From Glossina fuscipes (lineage: Eukaryota > Arthropoda > Insecta > Diptera > Glossinidae): DNA of 64,000 bases. Within the stretch, counting starts at the first letter, position 1, and every line of letters starts with the position of its first letter. The stretch lies in contig NW_023998651.1 in the NCBI RefSeq assembly GCF_014805625.2, positions 917,742 through 981,741 of the forward strand, read 5' to 3'. Positions 31,700-43,765 of the stretch are shown piece after piece. The notes under the pieces are model-generated. The model was not told the DNA's origin, searched no databases, and saw only the letters and a program-made list of their open reading frames with translations. The position numbers were made by a program, and so were the translations under genes.

Positions 31700-32330
31700 T
31701 TGGTAATCATCAATAAAATTTCATCAGAACTATATTTCTCATCGGCATCCGCAGTAAACCATGTTATCTTCCGTTGCTGGTTCCTTAAATGTGGTCAACT
31801 GCATTGTTAATGTCCACCTGTGTAAGCGGTCTGAGGCCGAAAAACAGATTAATGGCTTATGATCAATCCTCAATATAAAATGATTACCTAATATATATTA
31901 TTTAACTCTTTTAACAGAGAAGACAATGCTTCTCTTTCGAGAATACTAAAACTATTTCACTTTTGGTTAAGTCTCTAGATATGCAACGTATGAGTTGACG
32001 ATCATCATCAACTTTGTAAGATAGAATTCCTGCCTCTGCATTGTTTAATGCATCAGTTGTCAATATTATGGACTATAATAGATTTTAAAATTGGTTGTAT
32101 CATAAACTCCTTGAAAATGTTTATTCCAACGAAATCGTACGTTATTCTGTATTAATTTGTAGAGTGGACATATTTTCTGAGTAAAATTTTGTATAAATTT
32201 GGAATAATAGTTGCCCAACCCGATAAAAGTCTTTAAAATATTTTTCAGAATAGGTGCATTCGTCACTCTTGAAATGTGACCATTAAATTTTTTTATCCAG
32301 TGCCGTTAATGGTAAATCCTAGATTGAAGA
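31700..32330 (-). pseudogene. Gypsy (Ty3) RT/RNase H relic
   Basis: On the minus strand the RT-connection region reads TNAPILKNILKTFIGLGNYY then SKFIQNFTQKICPLYKLIQ (32130-32266), the FLGLxNYYRKFI...PLYxLLK signature of Gypsy polymerases. A GFTINGTG segment precedes it. Further downstream (31780-31930) come LGNHFILRIDHKPLICFS and ASDRLHRWTLTMQL, the RNase H TDHKPL...RLxRW block, with the catalytic T-D seen as I-D. Stops and shifts break the frame. No LTR was found. Confidence 0.75.
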
Positions 32331-33400
32331 AATGAGTTTTTTTTATTTATTTTATTTATTTATATATTATATTATTTATATCACAAGTCTGCATTATTTA
32401 TTTGTATTATTTATACCACATTTGCAATCTACTACATAAATTTACTTATTAATTTCAGATCTGCCAACGTTCTGCAAGCCTGTCAACTTTTTTACATTCT
32501 CAAAATATCGTAACACAAATCTTAGAGCTATTATTATTTCCCCATGTGAATAGATTTTTTAAAGTTAGTTTATAGTTTTTGAGACATTTGCAAAGGTTTC
32601 CGAGACCATATGCCATGGTACGTACTCTTATAAATATATCTAGACAATCACCTGGTATTTTCTTGTTGTCTTTATAGTCGATATATTTCTTCATTTTCTC
32701 AAAATGCTTTAGAGACATTGTTTTAGCAATAATAGGAAGTCGAAGTGGGGCACCTAAGGAACAATATACTTTATACTATGAATATTTCGTTTTTTCGTTG
32801 TAATATCAAGCGCACATAATTTTTTTATTTCGAATATATTTATGGTGAATGAATTCTTTCCGCAATAAATGGCGTGTTGAATTCCTTCCTTGTATTATAT
32901 GCTTAAAAACATCGTTGACAAAAATTTACAGATATATAAACTAAATGACGCTCGAAGGTAGAAGTTAACTCTTACTTGCTTTTCCATTAATTTCTTTGTA
33001 CCTCTTTTTCGGATAAATAAATCCAAAATGGTAAACACCACGGCCGCGTTCGCCAGCATTGTCATATTGTGTGCAAAAAAAAGAAAATAAGGAATTCGAT
33101 GCAAACAAATACATATGACAAAAGAAGCAAAAAGAAAAAAATCAATATAAGTGTAAACAGCACATATTTGAAAAACATCTATTAAAAATTCATGTAAATT
33201 ATATTTTTGGTTTATGATGCCTGGTTCTGATATCTTATTTTATTAAACCAAGTAGAACTGTTTTAGTCAGACAAGACTAAGGCAACTAATATGTTACATA
33301 TCATAAAAAAAAACGTATGAAAAATAAAAAGTGTTAATAAAGAAAAATATTATGGATTATTTTTCGATTTTGATATTTAAAAAATTGTTCTTCACTACTT
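32331..33400. other. unassigned AT-rich stretch
   Basis: TTTATT-type simple sequence at 32338-32410. The small minus-strand frames have no domain. Confidence 0.4.
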
Positions 33401-33860
33401 AGACCTTTCGGCTCTACAAATGATCAATTGCCGTAAAGCCGAGATCCGAGATCAAATTTGGTATAATTGATTTTTTTATATTAAATTACTATTATGATAT
33501 AAATTGCAATTTTTTTCCGTACAACGACTTTTCAGAATTTGTTGTTATAAGTAAAGTGGTCGAAAAAGTGGACCGATCAAAACCATTTTCAAAGGCATTC
33601 GTCCGTGTGTCAACACTTGTCACTGTTACAAACTTCATCAAAATATCCCAAAAATCGCGATCTTTAGCTTCAAAATAATTTACATGGACAGACATCAGAT
33701 GGACAAGTAAACAGGCAGGCTTAGACCAATTCATATTAAGATCCTGAATAAATCGGTATAAAAAAAGGTCGGTATGTCTTGAGCCTTACTGGGTGTTACA
33801 TATATCCGCTTAGTTTAATATACCCTGTACCACAAGCGGTGTAGATTACAAAAATACGTG
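33401..33860. repeat. dipteran-type dispersed repeat with GTTACA...TATACCCTG end
   Basis: The segment has the look of a very common fly repeat: a TGGACAGACATCAGATGGAC word, GTTACAAACTTC, and near its end GGTGTTACATATATCCG and TATACCCTG. No coding sequence or defined termini. The family identity is recalled from general appearance only. Confidence 0.3.
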
Positions 33861-34870
33861 GCTGACGCAATAAGAAGTTTTCGGGCTGGGACTTTAACTT
33901 CCCCGACTTTTTACAAGTGTTTATGGGAATTGATAAATCATATGGTTTTGCATGTATATAATAAAAAAAAACGCATGAGAAGGTTGGAAGGAATTGTTTC
34001 TTTTAAATTTGAAAGTTATTTACCTAACTTGTGTTTATCTTAAACTAATATACATTTTTTTTTTTTTTTTTACATTGTGTGATTGGCAGTTTTGGTTTAT
34101 ACCATGTATTATATTGTCAGAAATAAAAAATAACCATTGAAGATCATTTATTTTGAATTGGAAGTATTTTGATAAAATTGTTTTATTAAAGAGTCCTAAA
34201 TAATAATTTTCAAACTATGGTGCAAGTAGTACAAATTAGGCTTCCAATGGTATTAAATGATAAAATATAAGCAGATTATAGAGATTAACATAATTGTCTC
34301 TTGAATTCAGGCTAATTAATAAAATTAAAGATTAAGAATTCTGTAAAACAAATTCTGGGTTTCCAAAGTTCAGGTAATAAACAAAATTAATGCAATTATT
34401 TATATTAAACGAGGGAAGTGGTCCGTTTAATAAATCTAAACTACACAAATAAATTGATCGGAAAATGTTTGAAAAAAACTCATTGATGAGGTCACAAAAC
34501 AACACTGCTCACATGATAAACGCTCTCGAGCATATAGGAACAAATGCTCCAAACAGGGAATATGGGATGCAATCTCAAAAACCTTTTGAGTAAAGGATAT
34601 GTTTGATAAAAACCTTCATACTAAACGCATACTTCACTCAAGATACATTTTAGTTAAACATTGTTAAGCCCAATTGTGGGATTGATTGAGTACTACCATC
34701 ATGCGCTAAATATCAAAGAAATCGCAATTCATTTCGAATTGAATTTTTTAGATGCTTATCTTCGAGAAATTCACATAAAAAGTACTAATAATAATTTCAA
34801 TAGAAACTTCGAATAACTTCGGTTACATCTACTAATCCATAGTTAGGTCTACCAGTACTTCACTTTATTT
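33861..34870. other. unassigned AT-rich stretch
   Basis: Nothing recognisable. Confidence 0.4.
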
Positions 34871-36405
34871 TAAACCTTTTAATCCCAAAATTTTTGCTCT
34901 CGTTCATCTCTTTTTAAGTGTTCTTCCTGATATTTTCGCTCACGTTCTCATTCTTGCTAATGCAGCCTATTTTTTATGCTACATCTGGTATGTGTGCTCG
35001 TCTCTGACATGGTGTTGAGGCTCTCTTGAATGTTGTGACTCGCCCCTGGCATAATGTTGAGCTTCTCCCGTATATTGTCACCTGTCTCTGACATAATGTT
35101 ACAATCTTTTTGTGTTGTGTCTGTTGTAATTTGTTTGTTTCCCTTAAAATGCGCTATATAATATAAAATAAGTACTCATTAAAAATAGTAATAAAATTTA
35201 AGTGACGTTTACCTATAATGGTCCCCCATGCCTATAGATGATTCACTAAGCAACTCACCGACAGCAATTGCATGAAATGTCGCTAAAGCGCTTGCTTTAA
35301 ATCTTGCCAATTTCTTAGCATGGCTCCAACGCTTGTCACTAATGCTATTGACCGCCACTTTATTCTTGCGTACCCTCAGTTGATTTTTGCAATGATTTAA
35401 TGACTGAACATAAAATTAAGATGTGATAATTAACTTCGACTTTTGCATACCAATGCGAGCTTCCCGGGATCTTGCCACGATTCAACTATATGAATTACCT
35501 CGAGTGTTCGCAACCATTTAATGCAAACACATAATATGCGTAGTTCCAAATGACTGTTAAGAGACACGAAGTATCTGTTAGAGTCGCAGCTAATGTCATG
35601 CGCAGCCAAGCCAACTAATGTGAGGGAAGAGAAATTTAATAAAATCCAAGAAAAAGCTCGAAATACAATGGGAAGGGGTTCAACCTTCTCAGATCAAGAA
35701 TTAACAATCAAACCGATTTCCGAAAAGAAGCAAAAGGAATTACAACGAACTATATAGAGATGTAATGCACATAAAATTAAATGTTTACTTCATAATAAAA
35801 ATGCTTTAACAACTTCGTTTAAAAATATAAACATATTTCAATATTTCAATTTAAAAAAAATACAAATATAAAATATATTTTTTTAAATATAATGGGTTCA
35901 CTTTAAAAAAACTTAAGCAGTAAAATAAAATTTCAAAACACCTTAGTTGATATCTATAAAGATTTAACGACTGAAAATAAAATGAACATTATTTTAAATA
36001 AAGATTTCTCATATATTCGCTTATACACACTTCGTTCCATTTCTACACACATTCGTACCGATTAACATTCCATTTACATTTAAATTTATGTGGATTTGCC
36101 GGCCCTGTTTTATTATTCTTAACATATGAGTGTTTTTCGACAATGTCAAATAGGAATTTATTTGCTGCTAGGTGCAAGTTTGGTAACCTCCTTTGCGATC
36201 TATACCTACTTAAATTAGCATATTAGTTGTTATATAAAATTATGGATTAATAATTTACCTTCAACGTTTTAACTTTTGTAAATACTTTTTTCCTTTTTAA
36301 AGCTTTATATTTTCTTCCTTTTTTGTTTGGACAGTTAAACTTATAATTTTCGTACTCTAGCAATTCTGCTTTAACAAAATCGTTATTGGAGAGCTTTGGT
36401 GTCAT
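34870..36405 (-). pseudogene. broken multi-exon gene with Myb/SANT-like (zeste-type) domain
   Basis: Several minus-strand open pieces with plausible splice sites line up. (1) 36405-36259: ATG, 49 codons rich in Lys (MTPKLSNNDFVKAELLEY..., ..KKGRKYKALKRKK), ending AAG|GTAAAT. (2) 36204-36043: PNLHLAANKFLFDIVEKHSY then VKNNKTGPANPHKFKCKW, resembling the FL..LVEK...NKKT....K..AW core of the Myb/SANT-like domain; it ends in TAG and its phase does not match piece 1. (3) 35693-35451, donor TTG|GTATGC. (4) 35403-35213, in phase with 3 across a 47-nt intron, donor AG|GTAAAC. (5) about 35142-34880: an MSETGDNIREKLN-type repeat and a charged coiled-coil-like end (YQEEHLKRDEREQKFWD), broken by TAG and TGA. 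Such proteins include host factors and Harbinger-type accessory ORFs. Clearly inactive as assembled; the domain call is by eye. Confidence 0.38.
34985..35110 (-). repeat. 42-bp in-frame tandem repeat
   Basis: About 2.6 diverged units of 42 bp encode MSETGDNIREKLNI / MPGASHNIQESLNT / MSETSTHTR. Differences are in codon register, so the array probably diverged while coding. Confidence 0.5.
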
Positions 36406-36792
36406 TTTTAGTTTAGATGGGTAATCACGGATCTAAAAGCTAACTTTTGTTAGCGACCAACCCGATAGCTTATAATCGATTTTGTTCCAATCGCGTAAAA
36501 CTTTTGTCTCATTTTTATTGCTATTATTAATATAAAAATGAACAAGCAGGAAAAAAAGAGAAATTTATATTTGCTAATGTCTAGTTGTTGCCGTCAAAAT
36601 TCGAAAAATAACAGCTGGCTCTCTACAAACAAACAGTCTCTATAAATAAGCAAACCAGCTATTAATATATGTGTACTGTTTATATTGTTAATATTCGCAT
36701 ATATTTATATAAATTAAAAACATAAATGAATGAAATGGAAATAATAAAAAATTTATAGTCAAAGTGTTGTATGTAACCTCTCTTCCTCTCTA
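36406..36792. other. unassigned stretch between broken gene and CR1 copy B
   Basis: Nothing recognised. The upstream flank of the ATG at 36405 could hold a promoter, but no TATA/Inr pattern is convincing. Confidence 0.3.
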
Positions 36793-38324
36793 ACATGGTT
36801 TTCGAAAGAGAAGATCTACGGTTACCAATCTGTTAGAGTTTACTTCTCATGTTTTCACGGCTTTCTCTAGTGGCTCCCGCACTGATGTCATATACACTGA
36901 CTTTAGCGAAGCGTTTGATTTGGTTAACCATAGACTACTTATCATTAAACTCCAAGCCTTTGGCTTACCTTTCTTTTTAGTGGAATGGTTAAGCTCTTAT
37001 CTGCATGGTAGATCATTCAAGGTTTTGTTTACCCTCATTACCTCGGATGAATTTCCCGTGGCGTCTGGCGTACCTCAAGGTAGCCACTTAGGACCCATTT
37101 TATTTAATTTATACGTCAATGATTTGACCTCCGGGATTAAATTCAGCGAGATCTTAATGTATGGTAATGATGTGAAACTGTTTTCTTCCCTTTCCGTAGA
37201 ATCGCAAACACATCATCTTCAAAGTGATTTGAATAATTTGGATGCATGGTGGTCTTTGAATCTTCTGAAACTAAATCTAAATAAATGTAAGAAGCTTTTT
37301 TTCTCAAGAAGAAAGTCGTTCATTACTCAGTATTTCATTGATTCGCACAAGTTGAAGGACGTCGATTCGTTCACAGATTTAGGCGTTCTATTTGACCATA
37401 GATTATGTTTTAACTTGCACATTGAGCTTTCGTTAAGCAATGCTACGTCCGCGCTTGGTTTTATAAAGAGATGGTCCAAAGAGCTTGATGATCCTTACAT
37501 TACTAAAAGGCTGTGCATGTGTTTGGTTAGACCCATACTCAAGTATGCCTCTGTTTGGTGTCTCCTCTGTTGTGTGGTGCTACGTAGATTCAATTGAATC
37601 TGTTGAAAAGCAATTCTTGCAGTTTTCTCTTAGGAATTTGGGTTGGGACCCGATTGCCCCTCTTCCACCCTATGAAAGTAGGTTTCTTCTGTTTTCGTTA
37701 ACGTCACAGGAAAAACGTAGATTTGTGCTTGGTGTTTCCTTCGTAATCAAATTAATAACTGGTACAATTGACTCGCCCGCATTACTTCGTGAGATAGGCT
37801 TTAAGGTTCCTAACCGCGTCTCTAGGCACTTTATCTTGATAAAGCTTAGTCAATGTAAATATAATTACGAACTGTTCAGTCCTCTCATAGTTGTTTGCCA
37901 GAACCTAAATGACGTCTATCACTTATTCTCATTAACGGATTCTTTAAAGTACATTAAAGCAACATTGCTTAATACGCGCGATTTACCTATGTCGTACTTG
38001 AACAAACTTTCAACCTTAAAAAGTCATTATGAATTGAAAGTTAATTGTTGTTAACTATTATCGGTTGCCAAGCTTATGCATATTTGCGATGGCTTAGGGG
38101 TCACTTCCAGTGTGGTCCTGTACCGGTTGTGGGTGTGGCTCTATGCTAGTTGTGTACATGCTCTTTTTTCTTTTCTTTGCGTTCTTATTTGTTTTATTGT
38201 ACTTATACTATGTTTTAATATTAATTAATTTAAGATTTACTTTGAGAATCAATTGAATTCGACTGCCAGTTTGTTTTAGTTGATTTTCTTATACAAGTGG
38301 AATAAATAAATAAATAAATAAATA
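36793..38324 (+). mobile_element. CR1-like LINE copy B, 5'-truncated
   Basis: The match to copy A starts at CATGGTTTTCGAAAG (inside RT, corresponding to about 9997) and runs to an AATAAATAAATA tail ending near 38324. Strong 5' truncation with a complete 3' end is the usual product of incomplete target-primed reverse transcription. No target duplication was evident at the ends, as is usual for CR1. Confidence 0.9.
36797..38053 (+). pseudogene. CR1-like RT, truncated and inactive
   Basis: This encodes the RT palm to C-terminus of ORF2. YTDFSEAFDLVNH keeps the first catalytic Asp and GVPQGSHLGPILFNLY is canonical here. The YADD box, however, is YGND (37161-37172), removing one catalytic Asp. 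The frame then breaks near 37560-37600 at a small duplication-like CTCTGTT...CTCTGTT block, and coding similarity continues in the next frame (SIESVEKQFLQFSLRNLGWD) to 38053. Confidence 0.85.
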
Positions 38325-38684
38325 TGCTTACCTTGCTGTTAATAAATATTTCCATTAATTATGTGATCGTTAGATTCAAGTGATTTTCGGATCTGGCTTC
38401 CTCGCTGGTTTCGCGTAGTTTTATTTTGCAATCATACAAATTTACCTTTTCATAGGCAGAGACGACATATTTGTTGCAAATCTTCGAAATTTAAATGCAC
38501 GCTGTTAATAACATTTTGTATGTAAAATAAGGTAAACCAATACAAAATGTGGCTTATTCACTCATTCGAAAAAAAAATGTGCAAAAAACCTAAAGGAAAA
38601 ATTTTCCTTTTTTCGTGACGAGTTTAAACTTTTTTGCTCAATAAATTTTGTTTATGTTAATTATTTCATTTTAATTTTTTTTTT
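38325..38684. other. unassigned stretch
   Basis: No gene or clear repeat before the R3 copy that follows. Confidence 0.35.
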
Positions 38685-38820
38685 TTTTTGACTCAGCTGT
38701 TTGCAAGTAAACAATTTTGCTTGGAATTTTGTTTTCAATTTAGACTTGTTTTCTCTTATAAATGCAAGCCTACACAATCAATATCAACTTAGCACAACCA
38801 ATACTAATACCAAACGTAAG
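38685..38820 (+). repeat. dispersed repeat R3, copy 2
   Basis: Contains GACTCAGCTGTTTGCAAG, TAAACAATTTTG, GTTTTCTCTTATAAATGCAA and CACAACCAATACTAAT, shared with 3640-3770 and partly with 42500-42640. Confidence 0.5.
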
Positions 38821-40095
38821 CTCTTTTGCTTTCGCGTAATTTGGTAAAGGAGAGCGTATTTAACAACCGTTGTGCCTACGTGATTCCAAAAAACCTATGG
38901 GCATCAAGCAAAGCTTAATGCTACCGAACCAACCGAAAACATAAGTTGACTTTCAGATACGAGATGTCGCCCGGGGTTCGATATATGATACAAAGTCACA
39001 ACAACTATGAGAGACTAATCCAAACAAAAAGTTTATGATAGTTGAACGGCAACAACGCCAGGATATGGCTGCGAGTGTTCATTTTTGCATAAACTGCCGA
39101 AACTCCCAGTACTATTCTTTCAATGAACTCCAATTACTATATTTATTTTTCCGTTTCTTTATTTGTCTTTTTTCCACTCTTTCTTTTTGGATAACAACGC
39201 AAGAAGATAGTTGGAGACTGGTTAAATTTATCTAAAAAAAAAAACGTTTCTGATGTATGTGCTCATTATGTTGGAAAAACTTGAATTTTGATATTTGGAA
39301 ATTACTTAATTACTATCAAAACGTAATAAACCCGTATTGTATTTAATCCCTATACGACTAATATTTTGAAGATTATTTGCATTTAATATTAATATTTAAT
39401 TAAATCTACAGAATCTCTTCATAAATATAGTTAGTGATATTTAAAAATTTCTTGTTATTCAAAAGATTGTACTGACTCACGAGAAAATTAAAAGTTATCA
39501 ATCTAATGCGTAAAAATGAATTAATTAATGGAAGGGTGTTAGATATTTCACCATCGTTCTTCTTTTCGTTATTTAATTATTTATTATTTTGTGAATATGA
39601 AGTAAATTCTCAATATCTTCTACTTGCTAAGAAACGAGTGTTTGTGTTCCATGTTATAATGTGCTTGATGTAATAAAATCAAACTTTTGATTTATTCAAT
39701 GCTAATAAGTGATTTGCTAATGTAGACAAAAGTAGCATTGCCAGCTTCTCCAGTTTATAATATGGTCACCCCGTGTGTTAAAGCAGCAAAAGGTATTAAA
39801 ATTTATATGGTATACACAGATGTATGGATAGATACATGTTCCTGTTTTACAAATGCAAAAATTGCGTTGAAGTCATAAAAATGACAAAATTTTGAGAGAA
39901 GGGTAATCAAGCCAATATAAATATTAAGAGACAACCAATACAGTACATTTTGAAATGACGGAAGTGGTAGTGTGATGAACAGAAATTAAGAATTGATGCT
40001 GTTAGTTATTTATCATCGAATCTTAAGATACTCATATAACTAACTTGCACTAAAACTGTGCAAAATCAAGGGGAAAAGTAGAAACAGTCAGCAGT
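38821..40095. other. unassigned stretch upstream of candidate exon
   Basis: AT-rich with no element recognised. If 40096 is a translation start, the 5' UTR and promoter should lie here; I cannot place them. Confidence 0.3.
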
Positions 40096-40372
40096 ATGTT
40101 AATATCAGCAAATACAACATTAAAGCCTGCGGCCACAACAGCAACGGCGATGCCACCATCCGCAGTAACTTCACCGTCTTCTCCTTTAATTACAATGATG
40201 ACTACAACCATTAATACATCCACCACAGCCACGTCAGTGTTGCCGGTAATGTCTTCTTCCATATCCACCCCGCCAGTATCCGCCGAGTCTCCAACAGTTC
40301 AAAGCCTAAATATTACTACTAATACCAAATGTGATGCCCCATTTGGAAATGAGACATCGCCATGTAATAGTG
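40096..40372 (+). CDS. candidate host exon: Ser/Thr-rich, probably extracellular N-terminus
   Basis: An ATG at 40096, with an in-frame TAA upstream at 40051, opens 92 codons plus one base and is followed by an excellent 5' splice site (TG|GTAAGT at 40373). The peptide is Ser/Thr/Pro-rich with several N-glycosylation sequons (NTT, NTS, NIT, NET) and ends with a CDAPFGNETSPCNSG segment holding two Cys. It has no signal-peptide-like hydrophobic core. Base composition is clearly less AT-rich than the surroundings, as expected of selected coding sequence. The features suit the ectodomain of a receptor such as a class A GPCR, or a mucin-like protein, but no family is recognised and no partner exon is visible downstream in the window. 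Confidence 0.45.
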
Positions 40373-40384
40373 GTAAGTGGTAAG

Positions 40385-41261
40385 GTAGTGTAAAAGTAGA
40401 AAATAGCCTTTTGCTGCAAGTTTATAGCATATACGAGCAATTAGTTTTTGCTTGAAATCGGTTCTGGAATCATATTAATGATATGGAACAGGCGCGTACG
40501 AAGAATACGCCACTCAGTGCAACAAGATTCATAAACGAATCTCTGGACCAATTTAATCAAAACTAAGCCTGTCTGTATGCCTAGGCTTATTCTATATACC
40601 CATCACATATATCCACACATCATTTGTATGCTAAGCATTATCTACCCAAAAACAAATTATTGCATAAACGTTGTAAAGAGAAAATTACTGACGAAGTTCA
40701 TCTTCAGTCGCAAATATGAAGATGCCAGAAATGCGCAGTCCACAAAGAAGACGAGGTTATATAAACAAGTGTGATTTGTCTAAGTACGCGCTCACTATAG
40801 ACAAAGAGTTAATCCAATCTCAAAAGAAAAGTGAACATTTTTTGTAATTTTTGCCTACAACTTATGATATGGAAATACCTCCGAAAAACTCTTACCCAAA
40901 TATTGATGATTGATCTTGCTACACTCGAAGCTAGCGGTTAAAACTGCTTACAGATATAATCTTCTTCCGCATTTGGAGCGATGTTTGATACTGTCAGTGT
41001 TGAGTTTCTCGACATTATTTGTGTGTAAATAAAATTAATGCAAAGAAAATGGTTTTCATTTTCCCATTATAATTGTGGCACTGATTATGTATCATTTGAA
41101 CGGCATACCTTGAAAGCTAGTTAGTTGTGAGTTACGTATGGCTTTCGTCAGTGAAATAAAGTAAAATAATTTCAAAGTTTTGTTTCTTAGGATCACTGAA
41201 TTGTGAATTTTAACCTTGAATTTTAGTGAATATCTTTTCATTTTACATAATATATTTATAC
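40385..41261. other. unassigned stretch, intron if the upstream exon is real
   Basis: No open frame or repeat with support. Confidence 0.35.
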
Positions 41262-42020
41262 GGTAGACCAATAAAGTCTACATGAGGTACCAAAAATTGG
41301 GGTTTTTTGTTAAAAATTGATTTTATGAGTTGAGGATCAAAAAATATATTTCATAAAAACAAAATCTTATATTAAATAATAATTCAAATGATTTTTTGGC
41401 GTAAAATAAAGTTATAAAAAAAATATACTTTAATCCTATAAAAACTACAAAAAAGTGTACATACAATACTACCGAAAGGTAGTATTTAAGGGAAAAGAAC
41501 ATCTTTAGTTAGTGGTACTTGTTAGTTGCACTTGGTGTTATACTTGTTTTCCTACATTTAAATGATAATTCAAGCAAGTTTCATTTTTTTCTTTAAAATT
41601 CGCAAAATATACAAAAACACAAGGCGATTTCTTAAGGAGTTAGAAACGCGATTATGAAATTTAAAAGTGGGGAAAAATTGTACGGAGAATAGCGAAAGCA
41701 ATTGGAATTAGTTGTGTTATTAACCGAACTATTATAAAAAACTACAATAACACAAATATCCCGGAAAATGAACACCAATCAACCAAACAAACTTACGGAA
41801 CGCGAAAAATGAGATATTATAAAAACTGTAATAAATAAGCCCAAAAATAGTCCTGCTGACATCGCAAAAGAGCTAAAAAAATACAAGTCAATTAGTATTC
41901 ATCCCGAAACCGTTCGACATATATATTAAGAGATAACAATTTCCAATTTTTGAGGGCTAACGAGTTATTTGCACCAATTTTTCCTAAAACGTATTAAACA
42001 GCCTCCTTTGACACGCGAAA
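41262..42020 (+). pseudogene. Tc1-like transposon, 5' end and transposase N-terminus
   Basis: The segment starts with the terminal sequence GGTAGACCAATAAAGTCTAC and about 200 bp of non-coding DNA shared with 44262-44460. It then encodes the paired-like helix-turn-helix of a Tc1-family transposase. Readable pieces are KLTEREK*DIIKTVINKPK, NSPADIAKELKKYKSISIHP and ETVRHIY, with at least two stops. The catalytic DD34E domain is not found, and no inverted 3' end occurs downstream, so the element is truncated. Confidence 0.72.
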
Positions 42021-42499
42021 GTTTTTGCAAAAATCTACGTGTTAATTTTAATTTACATTGTCGGTAAATATATAAAACTATTCACTTGCACAGTTTCTGG
42101 TAACGTAAGATTTGAAGCGTCTGGCAGACTCCTTCTACAACTCACAAGACCCCTTTGCGGCCAATCTCGAAGTTCCTCTACTGCCAAATTACTAAACATG
42201 AACAAAATAATCACTACGTCTGATGTATATATTTTCCTCGACATTGCTATGTTATTTAATTTAATATATATACATATCTTTTTTTTTGTCTAGTAGAATA
42301 GATTAAGGTTATTGGCGATAGGACCAGTATATCCAATAGACTGATTAGTTTTTATTATCCCTTGCGTTCTCTCTATCAATGATGATGATTTTCAGTACGG
42401 AATCGATTACAAACTTTGGCGAATTAATTAGTGTATTAATTAGACAATTGAAGCAAAAAAAAAAAAAAATTAACTTATTGACCTTTCACAAATTAAAAT

Positions 42500-42640
42500 T
42501 TGTTTTGGTTCACATGTCGGTAGGTAAACAATTTTTTTTTTTAAATTATTTTTATTTTCAATTTGCAGTTGTTTTCTTTTGTAAATGCAACTCTAAAAAA
42601 ATAATATTAACTCAAAACAGGTGATACTAATGGAAAGTAT
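42500..42640 (+). repeat. dispersed repeat R3, copy 3
   Basis: The most diverged of the three: GGTAGGTAAACAATTTT, TATTTTCAATTTG, GTTTTCTTTTGTAAATGCAA, GATACTAAT. Confidence 0.42.
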
Positions 42641-42789
42641 GAGCTATGAACAGTTCATACGTTAATTAACAGTTCACCAGTGAACTCAGTTCTTCTATTG
42701 GATTTCACAAATTCAAAATGACCGAATTTTAAAATAAATTGTTTAATAATTGGTTCCGCTGTTGTTTTAGCATCTTGCTATGGATTACA

Positions 42790-43055
42790 AATTTCGTTAA
42801 TTTGTATTACATTCTTAAAATGTACCGAAATCCATTCGATGCTTTTAAGGGACCAACTTGATATAATTCCGGTTGATATAATTTCAAAACTGCTTGGGGT
42901 ATCTGGAATTTGTTGTTTCTCTTTGTTGAGTTGTTTGTTTGGAATACACATTGTACAATTGTTTACGAAAGCTCGTATTTTAGTTGTTCGTTTTCCGATA
43001 CCTAGCTGTCTATGCGGTCTGTTGTAGACTTCTTCTATTAACTGATATTGTTTAT
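42790..43055 (-). pseudogene. Gypsy integrase N-terminal (zinc-binding) relic
   Basis: The minus strand reads IEEVYNRPHRQLGIGKRTTK then AFVNNCTMCIPNKQLNKEK. This is the H...HRG.......FV..C..C...K pattern of the HHCC finger in Gypsy/errantivirus integrases. A few frames further are SFEIISTG- and EWISVHF-like pieces. The catalytic core is not readable. Confidence 0.55.
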
Positions 43056-43534
43056 AAATAGAAATAAAATATAGACCTTTGTTGAGCGCTACTATATTTC
43101 TTTTCTTTCCTTAATTTTGATGTCAGCATCTCTATGATCGAATCTAGAACGTTTATTGTTTTAGGTATTAGCACTTTAAAGAGGCGGAATTTATTGTAAT
43201 ATTATCTGATGGACATTGTTCAGTTATTTTAAGGTATGCCTTTTATTTATCAGAAAACTTCTGTAAAGGTAGTTGGCATTTGTGTCGATGTTATTGACAT
43301 CTTCATGTTTTGTGAGATTTTAATGTGGTAGGTGAACTCGTGAAACAAGGCAACTTTTTGATAGCCAATACTATGTTGAAAGCCTTGAGTGAAAAATTGT
43401 TTTTGATATTGAGAAGTTTGATGGGATTAGAAAATTGTTAGGATCAGAAGTAGATATTGTGTATAGAATTCTAATTCATGAAGGATGATAATAAAGTAGT
43501 TTCTGACGGAGCAGGAAGGAATCCCAAGGAAAGA

Positions 43535-43765
43535 TTTGACGTGTGTTGATTAATATTGTAGATTTATGAATTTCAAGCTTCCTCTGCTCGGCTAGCATCG
43601 CCAAGTCAAACTACTTCATATGCACCAAAATACATACATTCACCACGAAGTACTTCTATTAAATAAAAAACAGATTTCTTGAAGTTCACAGGACTGCCAA
43701 GATTAACTCACCATGAAGTTGTCATAGGAAGTCTTACTTTATTAGTTTGTAAAACTGGATATATA
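43535..43765 (-). repeat. repeat R2, candidate Gypsy LTR (copy 1)
   Basis: The segment matches 51685-51915 in the same orientation. On the minus strand both start TTACAAACTAATMA and share TATGACAACTTCATGSTGAG, TTAATCTTGGCAGTMCTGTG, AAGAAATCTRTTTTT, and a GAGCAGAG-containing end. It lies about 330 bp beyond a Gypsy integrase C-terminal relic (44095-44255, minus), where a 3' LTR would be expected. Inferred. Confidence 0.4.
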
